From Halorussus lipolyticus (GTDB lineage Archaea; Halobacteriota; Halobacteria; Halobacteriales; Haladaptataceae): a stretch of 64,000 nt of DNA. The notes beneath the pieces were generated by a model. The model saw only the letters and a list, made by a program, of their open reading frames with translations. It did not search any database and was not told the origin of the DNA. A program made the position numbers and the translations under genes. Location of the stretch: contig NZ_CP119805.1 in NCBI RefSeq assembly GCF_029338375.1, positions 248,001-312,000 on the forward strand. The letters run 5' to 3'. Within the stretch, counting starts at the first letter, position 1; each line of letters begins with the position of its first letter. This document shows, in pieces, positions 25,621 to 36,189 of the stretch.

Positions 25621-27539
25621 CGCGTCACCCCCGTTTCGGAGGGACGAGACCGCTCGTCGCCGGCGGCGATTTCGCCGGTCTGGATGCGCCAGAGTTTCGC
25701 ATACGTCCCGCCTGCCCCGAGGAGTTCGTCGTGGGTGCCCGACTCCACGACCGCCCCGTCGTCCAGCACCAGCAACCGGTCGGCGTCCCGGACCGTCGAG
25801 AGTCGGTGGGCGATGGCGAAGACGGTTCGGTCGCCCGACAGTTCGAGGAGACGCCGCTGGATTTCGACCTCGGTTTCGTTGTCCACGTGGCTGGTGGCCT
25901 CGTCCAGTACCAGCACCGGCGGGTCCCCGACCAGCGCCCGAGCGATGGCGAGGCGCTGGCGCTGGCCGCCAGAGAGGGTCGCGCCGCGCTCGCCGATTTG
26001 GGTCTCGTAGCCCTCCGGCAAGTCGGCGACGAACTCGTGGGCACCGGCCCGTTTGGCGGCGGTGACGACCGCTTGCTCGGAGGCCTCGGGGTTCGCGTAG
26101 GCGACGTTCTCCCGGACCGACCCGTGAAAGAGGAAGGGGTCTTGGCTCACGTAACCGACGTGCTTTCTGAGGCTCTCGACGCTCACCCCGGCGATGTCCT
26201 GCCCATCGATGCGGACGGTCCCGGAGTCGGGGTCGTAGAACCGAAAGACGAGTTTGACGAGCGTGGATTTCCCCGCGCCGGTCGGCCCGACGACGCCGAC
26301 GAACTCGCCGGCCTCGGCCGTGAACGACACGTCTTCGAGTGTCGAGTCGTCTGCTGTCTCGTCGGGCGCGTCGCCGGGTGACTGTGCGGGGTACGAGAAG
26401 GAGACGCCGTCGTACTCGACCCGGCCCTCGGTGACGCGCAGGTCCGGCGCGTCGTCGGGTTCCGGGAGTCGCCGGTCGCTCCGGAGGAGCGCGACGACCC
26501 GCTTGCTCGACGCTCGGGCGCTCTCGAACTGGTCGATAACGTCCACCGCGAGGCGGCGCGTCGGGTCCAAGAACGAGAAGGTGTAGAGGACGAACGTCAG
26601 AAGCGTCCCGGCCGAGAGTTCCCGCGTGAAAAACACCGGCGGTCCCGCGAGAATCCAGTAGGAACCGAGCGCGAACAGGCCCCAGATGCCGACCGCCGCG
26701 AGGACCCACGAGACGCGGTTGTAGACGGCGCGCAGGCGGAGCGCGGACCACGCCGCGGACTTGTACTCGGCGGAGGCCTCGGCCACGCGCTCTCGCTCTC
26801 GGTCCTCGCGGGTGAACGCCTTGACGGTACTCAGACCCTCGATAGCGTCCCGCAGGCGACCGTTCACGGTGCCGACGCTCGCCCGAATCTCGTCGTGGCG
26901 GGGTTCCAGCAGTCGGGCGTAGACTCGGCCAGTCGCCGCGATGAGGACCGGGAGCGGAGCGAGGACGAGCGCGAGGTTCCAGTTCAAAAGCAACATGAAG
27001 GCGAAGGCGGTGAGGATTTCGCCGCCGTAGACGAGACCGTCGCGGACCCCCGAAAAGAGGTCTCCGAGGTTGTCCACGTCGTCGTTGAGGACGCTCAGCA
27101 CGTCGCCGGTCTCCTCGGCGTCGTAGAAATCCATCGAGAGCGCGGTCCCAGCCTCGTAGGCCGCGGTCCGAATCTCGTGGAGGGTCCGAAGGCTGGCCGT
27201 CTCGTAGACGAGTCGGCCGTACCACTTCGCACCGCTCTCGGCGACGATGGCGACGGCGAGGACCGAGACGGTCAGGGCGGCCTGCCCGGTCAGCGACGCC
27301 GGAATCCAGTCGGTGGGAACCAGCGGGAGGACGTAGGCCCGACTGTCGAGGAGAAGCGCGTCGAGCGCCACACCGATGAACAGCGCCGGAACGCGCTGGA
27401 GGAACAGGCCGACCAAGAGCAGGCCGAGCGCCCCGGCGAAGGTCCGCCAGCGAGCGCCGGCGAACCGCCGGAGGAGGTAGCGAATCGGCGGAGAAGCGTC
27501 TTCGTTCGGGTCGGTTCGAGTCGCGTCCGCGTCGGTCAT
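25617..27539 (-). CDS. ABC exporter half-transporter (permease-ATPase), first of a pair
   Basis: Protein of 640 residues. Membrane domain with conserved SMDFYDAEETGDVLSVLNDDVD coupling region, then an ATPase domain with Walker A GPTGAGKST, signature LSGGQRQR, Walker B VLVLDEATSHVD. Both partners retain LDEATS, so neither site shows the degenerate Glu seen in many heterodimeric exporters. A long, acidic, low-complexity insert (AQSPGDAPDETADD) lies just before the ATPase core. Promoter region upstream is AT-rich (27560-27700). Confidence 0.93.
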   Translation of the reverse strand: MTDADATRTDPNEDASPPIRYLLRRFAGARWRTFAGALGLLLVGLFLQRVPALFIGVALDALLLDSRAYVLPLVPTDWIPASLTGQAALTVSVLAVAIVAESGAKWYGRLVYETASLRTLHEIRTAAYEAGTALSMDFYDAEETGDVLSVLNDDVDNLGDLFSGVRDGLVYGGEILTAFAFMLLLNWNLALVLAPLPVLIAATGRVYARLLEPRHDEIRASVGTVNGRLRDAIEGLSTVKAFTREDRERERVAEASAEYKSAAWSALRLRAVYNRVSWVLAAVGIWGLFALGSYWILAGPPVFFTRELSAGTLLTFVLYTFSFLDPTRRLAVDVIDQFESARASSKRVVALLRSDRRLPEPDDAPDLRVTEGRVEYDGVSFSYPAQSPGDAPDETADDSTLEDVSFTAEAGEFVGVVGPTGAGKSTLVKLVFRFYDPDSGTVRIDGQDIAGVSVESLRKHVGYVSQDPFLFHGSVRENVAYANPEASEQAVVTAAKRAGAHEFVADLPEGYETQIGERGATLSGGQRQRLAIARALVGDPPVLVLDEATSHVDNETEVEIQRRLLELSGDRTVFAIAHRLSTVRDADRLLVLDDGAVVESGTHDELLGAGGTYAKLWRIQTGEIAAGDERSRPSETGVTR

Positions 27540-27808
27540 CGTTCGAGTTGCAGGCGCGAAAGCCGCATAAGTCTAATCTGCAACGCGCTACTGCAAATTT
27601 TCTGACACTACCCCCGCGTCGGCTCGGCGTGGCAGGGTCGAAGGAACTCTTAGACACATTTTCAATCTTTTAAGATATAATATTGTTTCTTTAAGCCAGA
27701 TTTATTCGACCGGACGACCACACCGGTAGGCCGCTGGATGGTCTCTCCCGACCACATCGCTGGACCGCATAGCTCCGGACCGTCGCTCCCGACCACATCA
27801 AAACACCA

Positions 27809-28855
27809 ATGCCGGGCGGCGACGACAGCGAACACATGACCGACGGCGCATCGGCCGAGGAGGCCGGGCCGAGCGACCCCGAAACCGGTCGGAAGGACGA
27901 CGAGGCCGACCGGAGAAGCGACGGAACCGACCGGCGGGTCGAACGCCGGTCGCCGGACGAGACTTTCGAGTTGCTCGCCAACGAGGTCCGGGTCGAAATC
28001 CTCCGGGCGCTGGGCGACGACCCGCGCGAGACGCTCGGATTCTCGGAACTCCACGACCGGGTGGACATCGCCGACAGCGGGAACTTCAACTACCACCTCG
28101 ACCGATTGGTCGGGGCGTTCGTCCGCAAGGTGGGCGACGGGAGCGACGGCGACGCCGACACCGGCGAAAGCGGTGGCGGACGCGACGGCGCTGGCTACGA
28201 GTTGACCCGCGCCGGACAGCAAATCGTCGGGGCGATGTACGCCGGAACCTACACCACCGACGCCGCCGTCGAACCCATCTCGGCCGGGTGGGACTGTCTG
28301 CTCTGCAGTGGAGAAATGGTGGTGGGGTACGCCGACGAGCGCGCTCACTTCTGGTGTTCGGCCTGCGACGAGGGAGCCAAATTCTCCTTCCCGCCGGGCA
28401 CCGTAGACCAGTTCGACCGCGACGAGTTGCCCGGCGCGTTCGCTCGCTGGTACCACCACCTCATGACTCGCCTGTTCCACGGCTTCTGCGGCGTCTGCGC
28501 CGGCCGGATGGACGGCGAGTTCGTCCGCCTGCCCGGCGGGACCGAACGGAACCCCGAAACGTCCCTCCTGCAGTTCACCTGCCAGCGGTGCGGGACGGTC
28601 GCCAGTTCGGCCGCCGAGACGCTTGCGACCTTCCACCCCGTCGCGCAGGGCTTTTTCGCCGAACACGGCTTCGACGTGTCGGCCCGCCATCCGACCCAGA
28701 TGTGGGGCGAACTCGACGCCTGCGACGTGGAGATTCTCTCCGAGGAGCCTCCTCGGATGGAAGTCCGGTTCGGCCACGACGGCGAGGAGGTCCGCGCGGT
28801 GGTCGAACCCGACGCGACGGTCGGACAGGTGGAACGCAGAAGTCGGCAGGACTGA
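27809..28855 (+). CDS. ArsR-like winged-helix protein with zinc-binding C-terminal half
   Basis: Protein of 348 residues from ATG 27809 (ATG 27836 is an alternative). A disordered acidic leader is followed by a winged helix, DETFELLANEVRVEILRAL ... NFNYHLDRL, interrupted by a Gly/Asp insert in the wing. The second half has paired knuckles WDCLLCSGEM / FWCSACDEG and FCGVCAGRM / FTCQRCG, so probably two zinc sites. This matches haloarchaeal regulators of the DUF7351 type. Ligand and targets unknown. The next gene (SDR) starts 45 bp downstream on the same strand. Confidence 0.8.
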   Translation: MPGGDDSEHMTDGASAEEAGPSDPETGRKDDEADRRSDGTDRRVERRSPDETFELLANEVRVEILRALGDDPRETLGFSELHDRVDIADSGNFNYHLDRLVGAFVRKVGDGSDGDADTGESGGGRDGAGYELTRAGQQIVGAMYAGTYTTDAAVEPISAGWDCLLCSGEMVVGYADERAHFWCSACDEGAKFSFPPGTVDQFDRDELPGAFARWYHHLMTRLFHGFCGVCAGRMDGEFVRLPGGTERNPETSLLQFTCQRCGTVASSAAETLATFHPVAQGFFAEHGFDVSARHPTQMWGELDACDVEILSEEPPRMEVRFGHDGEEVRAVVEPDATVGQVERRSRQD

Positions 28856-28900
28856 CCGCCGAGCGCAGAACTGAAGCAGACTGCGCCCGAGAGTCGGGCC

Positions 28901-29674
28901 ATGAACCGATTCGAAGGCCGGACCGTCCTCGTCACCGGTTCGACCCGCGGCATCGGACAGGGAATCGCCGAGCGATTCGCCAGCGAGGGTGCCCCAGTCG
29001 TGGTGACCGGTCGGACCGAGGACGACGGCCAGCAGACCGCAGAGCGAATCCGGGAGTCGGGCGGCGAGGCCGTCTTCGTGCAGGCCGACATGCGCGACCC
29101 AGACGACATCTCTGCGCTGGTCGAGGCCACCGCCGACGAGTTCGGCGGTATCGACGTGCTGGTCAACAACGCGGGCGTCGAGACCAACACCTCGGTCACG
29201 GAGGCGACGATGGACGACTGGAATTTGGTCCTCGAAACCGACTTCCGGGCCTACTGGCTGACGGCCAAGCACGCCGTCGAGTACATGGAGTCGGGAGCCA
29301 TCGTCAACGTCTCCTCGAACCACGCCAGACTCACCATGCCCGAGATGTTCCCGTACAATGCCGTCAAGGCCGGTATCGACGGGATGACCCGCGCGATGGC
29401 GCTCGACTTGGGACCCGAGATTCGGGTCAACACCGTGAATCCGGGGTGGGTCGCCGTCGAGCGCACCGAGCAGAACCTCTCGGCGGACGAGCGCGACCAC
29501 CTCGAATCCATCCACCCCGCCGGGCGTATCGGCGACCCCGAGGACGTGGCGGGCGCGGTGGCCTTCCTCGCCAGCGACGACGCCGGATTCGTGACCGGGA
29601 CGAGTCTGGTAGTGGACGGCGGTCGGACCGCGGTCATGCAGGACGACACCCTGCCGGACTACGGTAGGGAATGA
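28901..29674 (+). CDS. Short-chain dehydrogenase/reductase
   Basis: Classical SDR of 257 residues. Cofactor motif TGSTRGIGQG near residue 11, NNAGV, catalytic Ser in NVSSNHA and the YNAVK active-site pair, plus the usual C-terminal TGTSLVVDGG. NAD versus NADP preference: GRTED follows strand 2, leaning to NADP. Substrate unknown; 3-oxoacyl-ACP reductase-like and sugar dehydrogenase annotations are common for such proteins. Likely co-transcribed with the upstream zinc regulator. Confidence 0.93.
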   Translation: MNRFEGRTVLVTGSTRGIGQGIAERFASEGAPVVVTGRTEDDGQQTAERIRESGGEAVFVQADMRDPDDISALVEATADEFGGIDVLVNNAGVETNTSVTEATMDDWNLVLETDFRAYWLTAKHAVEYMESGAIVNVSSNHARLTMPEMFPYNAVKAGIDGMTRAMALDLGPEIRVNTVNPGWVAVERTEQNLSADERDHLESIHPAGRIGDPEDVAGAVAFLASDDAGFVTGTSLVVDGGRTAVMQDDTLPDYGRE

Positions 29675-29834
29675 TTTTCGGATAGTTTCAGTATCCGTTT
29701 AGAAGCTACAACTTTTCAACCGATTCCGATTATTCGGTTATAACACTCTGTTCACCCCGATTTCACCGTGAATTTTTTATACTCCTATGTCCTTAAAGTG
29801 ATACGACGAAGCGGAGTCGGAGCGCAACTCAACC

Positions 29835-30206
29835 ATGAACCGGGATATGGAGAGCCTCACAGAGCGTGCGCCGTCGCTCGACCGAGACGGACGCGCGGCA
29901 TATCGGGTCGTATCGAACGATTGGGACACGAGTACTACCGTCGTCAGAGCAGTCACCGAAGTCGCCGACTGTGACCTGTTGGCCGACGACTGCGTACTGT
30001 ACGACGTCGTGGACCCAGACGCCTTGAACCGACTGTTCGCCGGGCGTGATTCGGGCGACCCCGGAACCGCCGGACGGGCCTCGGTCGGCCGGGTCGTCTT
30101 CGAACTTCACGGATGCCGGGTCGAGGTCCGGGCCGACGGTGAACACGTCATCTACGAACCCGAAAACGACAGGGAATCCGCCGTGTCAGCAGTTCAGTCG
30201 GCCTAA
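29835..30206 (+). CDS. HalOD1 output-domain protein
   Basis: Protein of 123 residues. The segment VVRAVTEVADCDLLADDCVLYDVVDPDALNRLF followed by VVFELHGCRVEVRADGEHVIY is the pattern of HalOD1, a small haloarchaeal domain that occurs alone or in signalling proteins and is thought to act in signal output. A TTTTTTATA box at 29773-29781 lies about 55 bases before the ATG. A stand-alone gene of about this size is usual. Partner unknown. Confidence 0.8.
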   Translation: MNRDMESLTERAPSLDRDGRAAYRVVSNDWDTSTTVVRAVTEVADCDLLADDCVLYDVVDPDALNRLFAGRDSGDPGTAGRASVGRVVFELHGCRVEVRADGEHVIYEPENDRESAVSAVQSA

Positions 30207-30396
30207 CTCCGGGTGGAGACCCACACTCCACCGAACTCGGTCGTCCTAATTCTACAGTGACGTTTCTACGTTAATTCGGGGGTTGACAGCGATAACGTAT
30301 CGCCCGAGAGGGTCCGACCGTGAGGAAAAGTCCGATTACGGATGCGAAAAGGTAATCAGGTGATAGCCGCAGGGTGAGGCAAGGAGCGATTACCGA

Positions 30397-30648
30397 ATGG
30401 CCGTCACGGACGAGATTTCGTTTTGGGAAATGTACCGGGAACTGCCCGTCAGGACGACCCTCGCCAGCGTCGTCCCCGTCTTACTGGGGTTCGCGCAGGT
30501 GTTGAACGGCTACGTCCACGGGGTGGCGATAACCCGGACCGGCGCGTTCGCGGTCGTCATGGCGATTGCCGCGGTGTTAGTGACGCGGTATCACCTCGTG
30601 GAGTTCTACCGGCGACGACTCCAGCGGGAACTCTACGCCGAGGAGTAA
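30397..30648 (+). CDS. Small two-span membrane protein
   Basis: Protein of 83 residues with two hydrophobic helices, TTLASVVPVLLGFAQVLNGYV and FAVVMAIAAVLVTRYHLVEFY, and a basic then acidic C terminus (RRRLQRELYAEE). No motif recognised. Preceded by a 190-bp region without a gene that contains a TAACGTA/TACGTTA-like inverted stretch around 30271-30300. Convergent with the S9 peptidase gene. Confidence 0.7.
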   Translation: MAVTDEISFWEMYRELPVRTTLASVVPVLLGFAQVLNGYVHGVAITRTGAFAVVMAIAAVLVTRYHLVEFYRRRLQRELYAEE

Positions 30649-30665
30649 CCCGGCCATCGACCCGC

Positions 30666-32774
30666 TCACTCCTCGGTCCGTGGGTCGAATCGGTCGAACC
30701 AGTCGGTCAGTTCTCGGAGGCGGTGGACCGCCCGGTCCGGGTCGCCGACGTTGTGATGCTCGTCAGGGTAGACGACGAGTCTGGCGGGCACGCCCTGTTT
30801 CTTGACGCTGACGTAGAGTTGCTCGCTCTGGGAGGGCGGGCACCGCCAGTCCTCGCCGCCCGCGGTGACGAGGAGGGGCGTCTCGATTTCGCCGACATCC
30901 GTGATGCTCGACGACTTCTCGTAGCCTTCCGGGTTCTCCCACGGGAGGCCGAAGTCGTTCTCCCACCAGACGTGGCTGTCGTCGGTGCCGTAGGCCGACC
31001 GGAAGTCGTAGATGCCGTGTTCGGCCGCGCCGGCGGCGAACCGGTCGGACTCGGTGACGAGGTAGCCCGTGGTCATCCCGCCGTAGGAGAACCCGGTGGC
31101 GAAACACCGATTGTCGTCGGCCCACCCGCGGGAGACGGCCTCCTCGACGCCGGCAAGCACGTCGTCGCGCTCTCTCGGTCCCCACTCGCCGCGAATCTGT
31201 TCGCTGAACGCTCGGCCATACGAGGAGCTACCCCGGTAGTTGACCCGGAGGACGACGTAGCCCTGCCCGGTCAGGTAGGCGTGTTCGAAGGAGAACGTCG
31301 GCGCGTCGTAGGAGATGGGACCGCCGTGAATCGAGGCCACGAGGGGCTTGGGGTCGGGGTTGTCGGGGTCGAAGTCCGAGGGGAAGTACGCGATGGCCTC
31401 GATTTCCTGCCCGTCGGACTCGAAGGTGAGACGCCGGAAGTCGGGGGTGTGGCGCTCGCTGATGAGGTCGTCGTTGAGCGCGGTGAGTCGGGTGATTTCC
31501 CCACCTTCATCCAGTTCGTCTGTCGGGATGGCGTGGAGGTCAGTGCCGTCCTCGGGGTCGGCGAGCGCGACGACTGCGGTGTCGCCTCGCAGGTCGAACC
31601 CTTCGAGAGTCCGGTCTCGGCCCTGCGCGCCGAAGGTTCGCTCGGGGTCGGCCTCCTCGCCGAGGCGCACCAGTCGGGTCAGGCCCTCGTCGCCGATTGG
31701 CGCGAGGAGGTCGTCGCCGTCCCACCCGAGGTCCCCATATCTGGCCACGGTCCGGTCCAAGTCGGCCGACCACGACTCGAAACCGCTCTCCTCGGCGTCC
31801 GCCGAACCCCCGGCGTCGGCGACGTAGACCTCCGAGGGCGCATACCAGTTCTCCGGGTTCCCGCCGACGAACGCGAGTCGGTCGCCCGAGGGATGCCACC
31901 GAGGACGACCCGCGGTGAGTTCAGAGTCGGTCACTTTCCGGAGGCCAGAGCCATCCGGCGCGATGGTGTAGAGGTCCAGCACGTAGTTGTCGTCGGGGCG
32001 CTCGGTCCGGTTCGAGAGGAAGGCGATTCGCCCGTCGTCGGACTCCCCGGTCCCGGCGGGCGACCACGCCGGTTGGAGTCCGGCCGCCGGTTCTCTGGCC
32101 CCGCCGCCGTAGGCGTCGTCGAGGCGGTCGATTTCGCGGGTCTCGTAGTCCACGACGAACAGGTAGGTCGTGACCGAATCGAGCCATCCCTGCCCGTCGA
32201 ACTTGTGCTGGAGGCGCTCGGTCTCGATTGGGCCGTCGTCGCGGCGCTGTTCGAGGTACTCACGCTCGTCGTCGGTCGGGTCCCGCGCTGAAACCGCGAG
32301 GCGCTCGCCTTCCGGTCCCCAGTCGAAGCCTCGCGCGCCCTCCTCGAAATCGGTGAGTTGGCGGGCGTCCCCACCGATTTCGAGGTCGAACGCCCAGATT
32401 TGGGTCTCGGGGTCGTCGCCTCCGTTCTGGTCTGACTCCTCGTCGGCCTCGCCGTCGTCCTGTTCGCCGTCGTCGCTCTCCTGCTCGTCGCCGCGGGAGA
32501 CCTCGATTTCGGTGTCGGTCTCCCGCGCCGCGGCGAAGGCGAGTTTCGACCCGTCGGGCGACCACGCCGGAGCGGTGGCGTCGGAGGCCCGCGAGAGTCG
32601 GTGGGGGTCGCTGGTCCCGTCGGTCGGGGCGACGAACAGCGACTGCTTTCGCTCGTTCTCCTCGCGGTCGAACTCGTCGGCGACGAAGGCGACGCGCTCC
32701 CCGTCGGGCGAGACGGCGAGGTCGGTCACGAGCGTCAGGTCGTAGAAATCCGCCAGTTCGAGCGAGTCGGTCAT
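30666..32774 (-). CDS. S9 family (prolyl oligopeptidase-like) peptidase
   Basis: Serine peptidase of 702 residues with an N-terminal propeller built from WSPDG- and WHPSG-type repeats and a C-terminal alpha/beta-hydrolase domain. Nucleophile Ser563 sits in FATGFSYGGM; the catalytic His is in the final DEHHNVGDPDRA. An acidic low-complexity insert (about residues 95-120, rich in Asp/Glu/Gln) interrupts the propeller. Overall most like acylaminoacyl or dipeptidyl peptidases. No signal peptide, so cytoplasmic peptide degradation is likely. Confidence 0.93.
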   Translation of the reverse strand: MTDSLELADFYDLTLVTDLAVSPDGERVAFVADEFDREENERKQSLFVAPTDGTSDPHRLSRASDATAPAWSPDGSKLAFAAARETDTEIEVSRGDEQESDDGEQDDGEADEESDQNGGDDPETQIWAFDLEIGGDARQLTDFEEGARGFDWGPEGERLAVSARDPTDDEREYLEQRRDDGPIETERLQHKFDGQGWLDSVTTYLFVVDYETREIDRLDDAYGGGAREPAAGLQPAWSPAGTGESDDGRIAFLSNRTERPDDNYVLDLYTIAPDGSGLRKVTDSELTAGRPRWHPSGDRLAFVGGNPENWYAPSEVYVADAGGSADAEESGFESWSADLDRTVARYGDLGWDGDDLLAPIGDEGLTRLVRLGEEADPERTFGAQGRDRTLEGFDLRGDTAVVALADPEDGTDLHAIPTDELDEGGEITRLTALNDDLISERHTPDFRRLTFESDGQEIEAIAYFPSDFDPDNPDPKPLVASIHGGPISYDAPTFSFEHAYLTGQGYVVLRVNYRGSSSYGRAFSEQIRGEWGPRERDDVLAGVEEAVSRGWADDNRCFATGFSYGGMTTGYLVTESDRFAAGAAEHGIYDFRSAYGTDDSHVWWENDFGLPWENPEGYEKSSSITDVGEIETPLLVTAGGEDWRCPPSQSEQLYVSVKKQGVPARLVVYPDEHHNVGDPDRAVHRLRELTDWFDRFDPRTEE

Positions 32775-33046
32775 GCCGGAAGCGTCGGGGGCCGGCGTCT
32801 TGAGCGTGTGGGCACGGGCAAAGCGGGAGTGCTATCGGTCTCGGAAGTTCGCTACTGGGGTTGGGCCTCGTCGTGCGTTCCGTCGCTTTGGTGTTCGTGT
32901 GTTTCTTCACCAAGCGATGAGTTAGACAGGCACACAATTACTTGAGGAATATTCTTGATTTTTAAGACAACAAAATTGTTGTTTGAATGAGACGATGAGG
33001 ACGCGCAGACGCACTCACGCACCCGAACCGACGCACCCGAACTGAC

Positions 33047-33181
33047 TCACCCGTTCCGACCGCGGGCGTCCGAGCGGGCCGCCAACCGAATCAGATACCA
33101 GATGGCCACGCCGGCCAGCAGGCCGACGAAGATAGGTTCGGGTTCGATTCCGGAGTGGCCGGCGTGAAGCGGGAGGGTCAT
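33047..33181 (-). CDS. Very small membrane protein (44 residues)
   Basis: ATG at 33181, stop at 33047-33049. The product is 44 residues: a His-containing start (MTLPLHAGHSG), an IEPEP turn, one hydrophobic helix (IFVGLLAGVAIWYLI) and a basic tail (RLAARSDARGRNG). The codon use is haloarchaeal and the layout (short N terminus, span, positive tail) is that of a real N-out membrane peptide. No homologue recalled. The neighbouring intervals 32775-33046 and 33182-33330 show no other gene. Confidence 0.5.
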   Translation of the reverse strand: MTLPLHAGHSGIEPEPIFVGLLAGVAIWYLIRLAARSDARGRNG

Positions 33182-33330
33182 GGGGAGGCCTTCGACCGGC
33201 AGAGTAGTCAATATTTCTGTCTCGGATGGGGCGCGGTCGAAGGCCCCATCTCGGTGGTAAAACCGCCGCGTCGCCGAACGGAAGTCACTTTTTTACCGCT
33301 CGCGCCGATAAATTCCCGGCGGTGGGTAGT

Positions 33331-33516
33331 ATGGACGAAGCGGCACTAGTCCCGACGCTGGTGTATCTCATGCTCACGGTATTGCTGGTCGCGTGGGCCG
33401 TCCGGTCGCTCGAATGGCTCCGCGTCACCGAGACGACCGTCGCGCTGGCGGCACTGCTGTTGCTGGTCGAGAGCGGCGTCGCCTACGAGGGGGTCAAGCG
33501 AGCGATGGAGTACTGA
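33331..33516 (+). CDS. Small two-span membrane protein
   Basis: Protein of 61 residues from ATG 33331 (earlier in-frame starts would add a basic, non-conserved-looking leader). Two hydrophobic helices, LVPTLVYLMLTVLLVAWAVRS and TTVALAALLLLVESGVAY. Function not recognised. It lies between another tiny membrane protein and the copper ATPase, which is on the opposite strand and convergent. Confidence 0.65.
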   Translation: MDEAALVPTLVYLMLTVLLVAWAVRSLEWLRVTETTVALAALLLLVESGVAYEGVKRAMEY

Positions 33517-33585
33517 CCGACGCTCGCAGACGGGTCGAGAACAGTCGGTGACAACGTTTCCGCCGAAAAGACTCCGTACCGGGTC

Positions 33586-36189
33586 TCAGCGCAGGAAACC
33601 CAGTAGTTCGTAGTCGTGGTCCGGCGTGTATCGCCGGAATAGCAGGCTGTTGGTCAGGACGCTCACGCTGGAGAACGCCATCGCGCCCGCGGCCAGAACT
33701 GGCTGGAGCAGACCCAGACTCGCCAGCGGAATCATCGCGGTGTTGTAGCCCAGCGCCCAGAACAGGTTCTGCTTGATTTTCGCCAGCGTCCCCTCCGAGA
33801 CCCGGATGGCCTTCAGCACGTCGGCGGGGTCGTCGCGCATCAGGGTCACGTCGGCGGCCTCGATGGCCACGTCGGTCCCCGAGCCAATCGCCGCGCCGAC
33901 GAACGCCGAGGCCAGCGCGGGGGCGTCGTTCACCCCGTCGCCGACCATCATCGCGTTCCGGCCCTCGGACTGGATGGACTCGACGGCATCGGCCTTGTCC
34001 TCGGGCAGAACCTCGGCCCGGACGTTCTCGGGGTCGATGCCGACCTGCTCGGCGACGGCGCGGGCGGTCCGCTCGTTGTCGCCGGTAATCATCATGACCT
34101 CGGTCCCCCGATTCCGGAGGGCCGAGACGGCCTGCTTGGCGCTCTCCTTCACGGTATCAGCGTCTGCGACGACGCCAGCGAGTTCGCCATCGATTGCGAT
34201 GAGCATGGCCGTCTTACCCTCGCGTTCGAGGCGTTCCATCGGCTCCTCGGCGCGCGAGATGTCCACGCCGTTGTCCCGCATCAGCTTTCGGTTGCCGACC
34301 AGCACCTCGCCGTGAGAGGTCGTCGCCCGGACGCCGTGGCCGGGGACGTTCTCGAAGCTCTCGGGATTTTCGACGTCGAGGCCGCGCTCTCTCGCGCCTT
34401 CGACGATAGCCTGCGCGAGGGGATGCTCGCTCCCCTTCTCGGCGCTCGCGGCGGCCGAGAGGACGAACTCCTCGTCCATCTCGGATTCGCCCGAGGGTTC
34501 CTCGACTGCACCGCCGTCCGCGGCAGTCTCGCCGCCGCTTCCGCCGTCTGGTCGGGGGCCGAGTGCCACCACGTCGGTCAGGCGCATCTCGCCCTCGGTT
34601 AGGGTGCCGGTCTTGTCGAAGACCACGGTGTCCACGTCGCGGACGCGTTCGAGGATGTCGCCGCCCTTGAACAGCACGCCGTTCTGCGCGCCGATGGAGG
34701 TTCCGACCATCGTCGCCGCAGGGGTGGCGAGGCCCAGAGCGCAGGGACAGGCGATGAGGACCGCCGAGGCGAACACGACTACCGCGAACTCGAAGACCGA
34801 GACGGTGCCGCCAGCGATTTCGGGGCCACCTGCGACGAGGCCCCAGAGGGGAAGTGACTGGACGAATCCGGCCAGCGCCTCGGGAAACAGGAACCAGAGC
34901 GTGCCCCAGAGCAGGGCGTTGGTGATGACCGCCGGGACGAAGTACGCCGAGATTCGGTCCGCGACCTGCTGAATCTCCGGCTGTCTGCTCTGGGCCTCCT
35001 TGACCATCTGGACGATTTGCTGGAGGGCGGTCTCCGCGCCGACTTTGGTGGCCTCGACCCGGAGGACGCCGTTCTCGTTGACGGTCGCACCCACCACCTC
35101 GTCGCCGGGCGACTTCTCGACGGGAACCGACTCGCCCGTGACCATCGACTCGTCTACTGCGCTCTCGCCCTCGACGACCTCGCCGTCGGTCGGAATCTTC
35201 TCGCCGGGGCGGACCACCATCACGTCGCCGACTGCCACGTCCTCGACGGGAATCTTCTGCTCCTCGCCGTCCCGAATCACGGTGGCCTCGTCGGCCTCCA
35301 TCTCGAGGAGCTTTCGGAGCGCGTCGCTCGCTTGGCCCTTCGACCGGGCTTCGAGGTAGTTGCCGAGCGTGATGAACACCAAGATGAGCGCGGCGGTGTC
35401 GAAGTAGAGACTCCCGGTGAACCCGAGGAGGACGGCCACGCTGTAGAGATACGCAGTCGAGGAGCCGAGCGCAATCAGCACGTCCATGTTCGCAGTCCGG
35501 TTCTTGACGACCGCGGTGTAGGAATTCTCGTAGAACTCCTTGCCGAGGAAGTACTGGACCGGGGTCGCCAGCCCGAACATAATCCAGCCGAGCGGGACGC
35601 CGAGGATGGCCTCGCCCAGCAGGCCGTCGAACAGGTAGTGTTCGAGCATGAAGAAGATGAGCGGCGTCGAGAGGACCGCGCCGAAGATGGTCAGATTTCG
35701 CTGGTGGCGAATCTCCTCCTGTCGGGCGGCGTCGCGCCGGTCGGCGCTGGACTGGTCGGACTCGCCGTCGTCGTCGCGGACCGGCGAGTAGCCCGCGCCC
35801 TCGATGGCGTCGTAGAAGGATTCGCGGTCCACGTCGTTGGGGTTGTAGCGCACGGCCCCCTCGTCGGTGGCGTAGTTGACATCCGCGGAGATGACGCCCG
35901 GCAGGGCTTCGAGGGCCTCCTCGTTGGTCTCGGCACAGTTCGAGCAGGTCATGTCCGAGATGCCGATAGCGACCTTCTCGGAGACCGGTTCGTAGCCGGC
36001 GTCCTCGATTGCCTCGTAGATTTCGGCCAGCGTGACCTCGCCCGAATCGTACTCGACGGTTCCCTCGTCCGTGGCGAAGTTGACGTTCGCCGACTCGATG
36101 CCGTCCAACTCGCTCAGGGCGTCTTCGACGGTCCCCGAGCAGTTGGCGCAACTCATGCCTCGTATGTCGAGGTGTGTAGTTCGCGCCAT
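33586..36189 (-). CDS. copA: Copper-translocating P1B-type ATPase
   Basis: Copper(I) exporter of 867 residues from ATG 36189, preceded by an AGGAGG ribosome-binding site; a GTG at 36222 would extend it by 11. Two N-terminal heavy-metal domains (GMSCANC and DMTCSNC, each CxxC), transmembrane CPC in [12 protein letters not shown], actuator loop [10 protein letters not shown], phosphorylation site DKTGTLT, nucleotide-domain SEHPLAQA, and the hinge TGDN with [11 protein letters not shown]. All catalytic motifs are intact. An acidic Gly/Glu-rich insert sits between the DKTGT site and the nucleotide-binding domain. No metallochaperone gene is adjacent. Confidence 0.95.
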   Translation of the reverse strand: MARTTHLDIRGMSCANCSGTVEDALSELDGIESANVNFATDEGTVEYDSGEVTLAEIYEAIEDAGYEPVSEKVAIGISDMTCSNCAETNEEALEALPGVISADVNYATDEGAVRYNPNDVDRESFYDAIEGAGYSPVRDDDGESDQSSADRRDAARQEEIRHQRNLTIFGAVLSTPLIFFMLEHYLFDGLLGEAILGVPLGWIMFGLATPVQYFLGKEFYENSYTAVVKNRTANMDVLIALGSSTAYLYSVAVLLGFTGSLYFDTAALILVFITLGNYLEARSKGQASDALRKLLEMEADEATVIRDGEEQKIPVEDVAVGDVMVVRPGEKIPTDGEVVEGESAVDESMVTGESVPVEKSPGDEVVGATVNENGVLRVEATKVGAETALQQIVQMVKEAQSRQPEIQQVADRISAYFVPAVITNALLWGTLWFLFPEALAGFVQSLPLWGLVAGGPEIAGGTVSVFEFAVVVFASAVLIACPCALGLATPAATMVGTSIGAQNGVLFKGGDILERVRDVDTVVFDKTGTLTEGEMRLTDVVALGPRPDGGSGGETAADGGAVEEPSGESEMDEEFVLSAAASAEKGSEHPLAQAIVEGARERGLDVENPESFENVPGHGVRATTSHGEVLVGNRKLMRDNGVDISRAEEPMERLEREGKTAMLIAIDGELAGVVADADTVKESAKQAVSALRNRGTEVMMITGDNERTARAVAEQVGIDPENVRAEVLPEDKADAVESIQSEGRNAMMVGDGVNDAPALASAFVGAAIGSGTDVAIEAADVTLMRDDPADVLKAIRVSEGTLAKIKQNLFWALGYNTAMIPLASLGLLQPVLAAGAMAFSSVSVLTNSLLFRRYTPDHDYELLGFLR

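Noticed and set aside
23764..27657. A single 1297-residue minus-strand protein spanning both ABC exporters
   Set aside because: Its first half is out of frame with the 640-residue exporter and is Arg-rich. The real genes overlap by 4 bp and have full motif sets.
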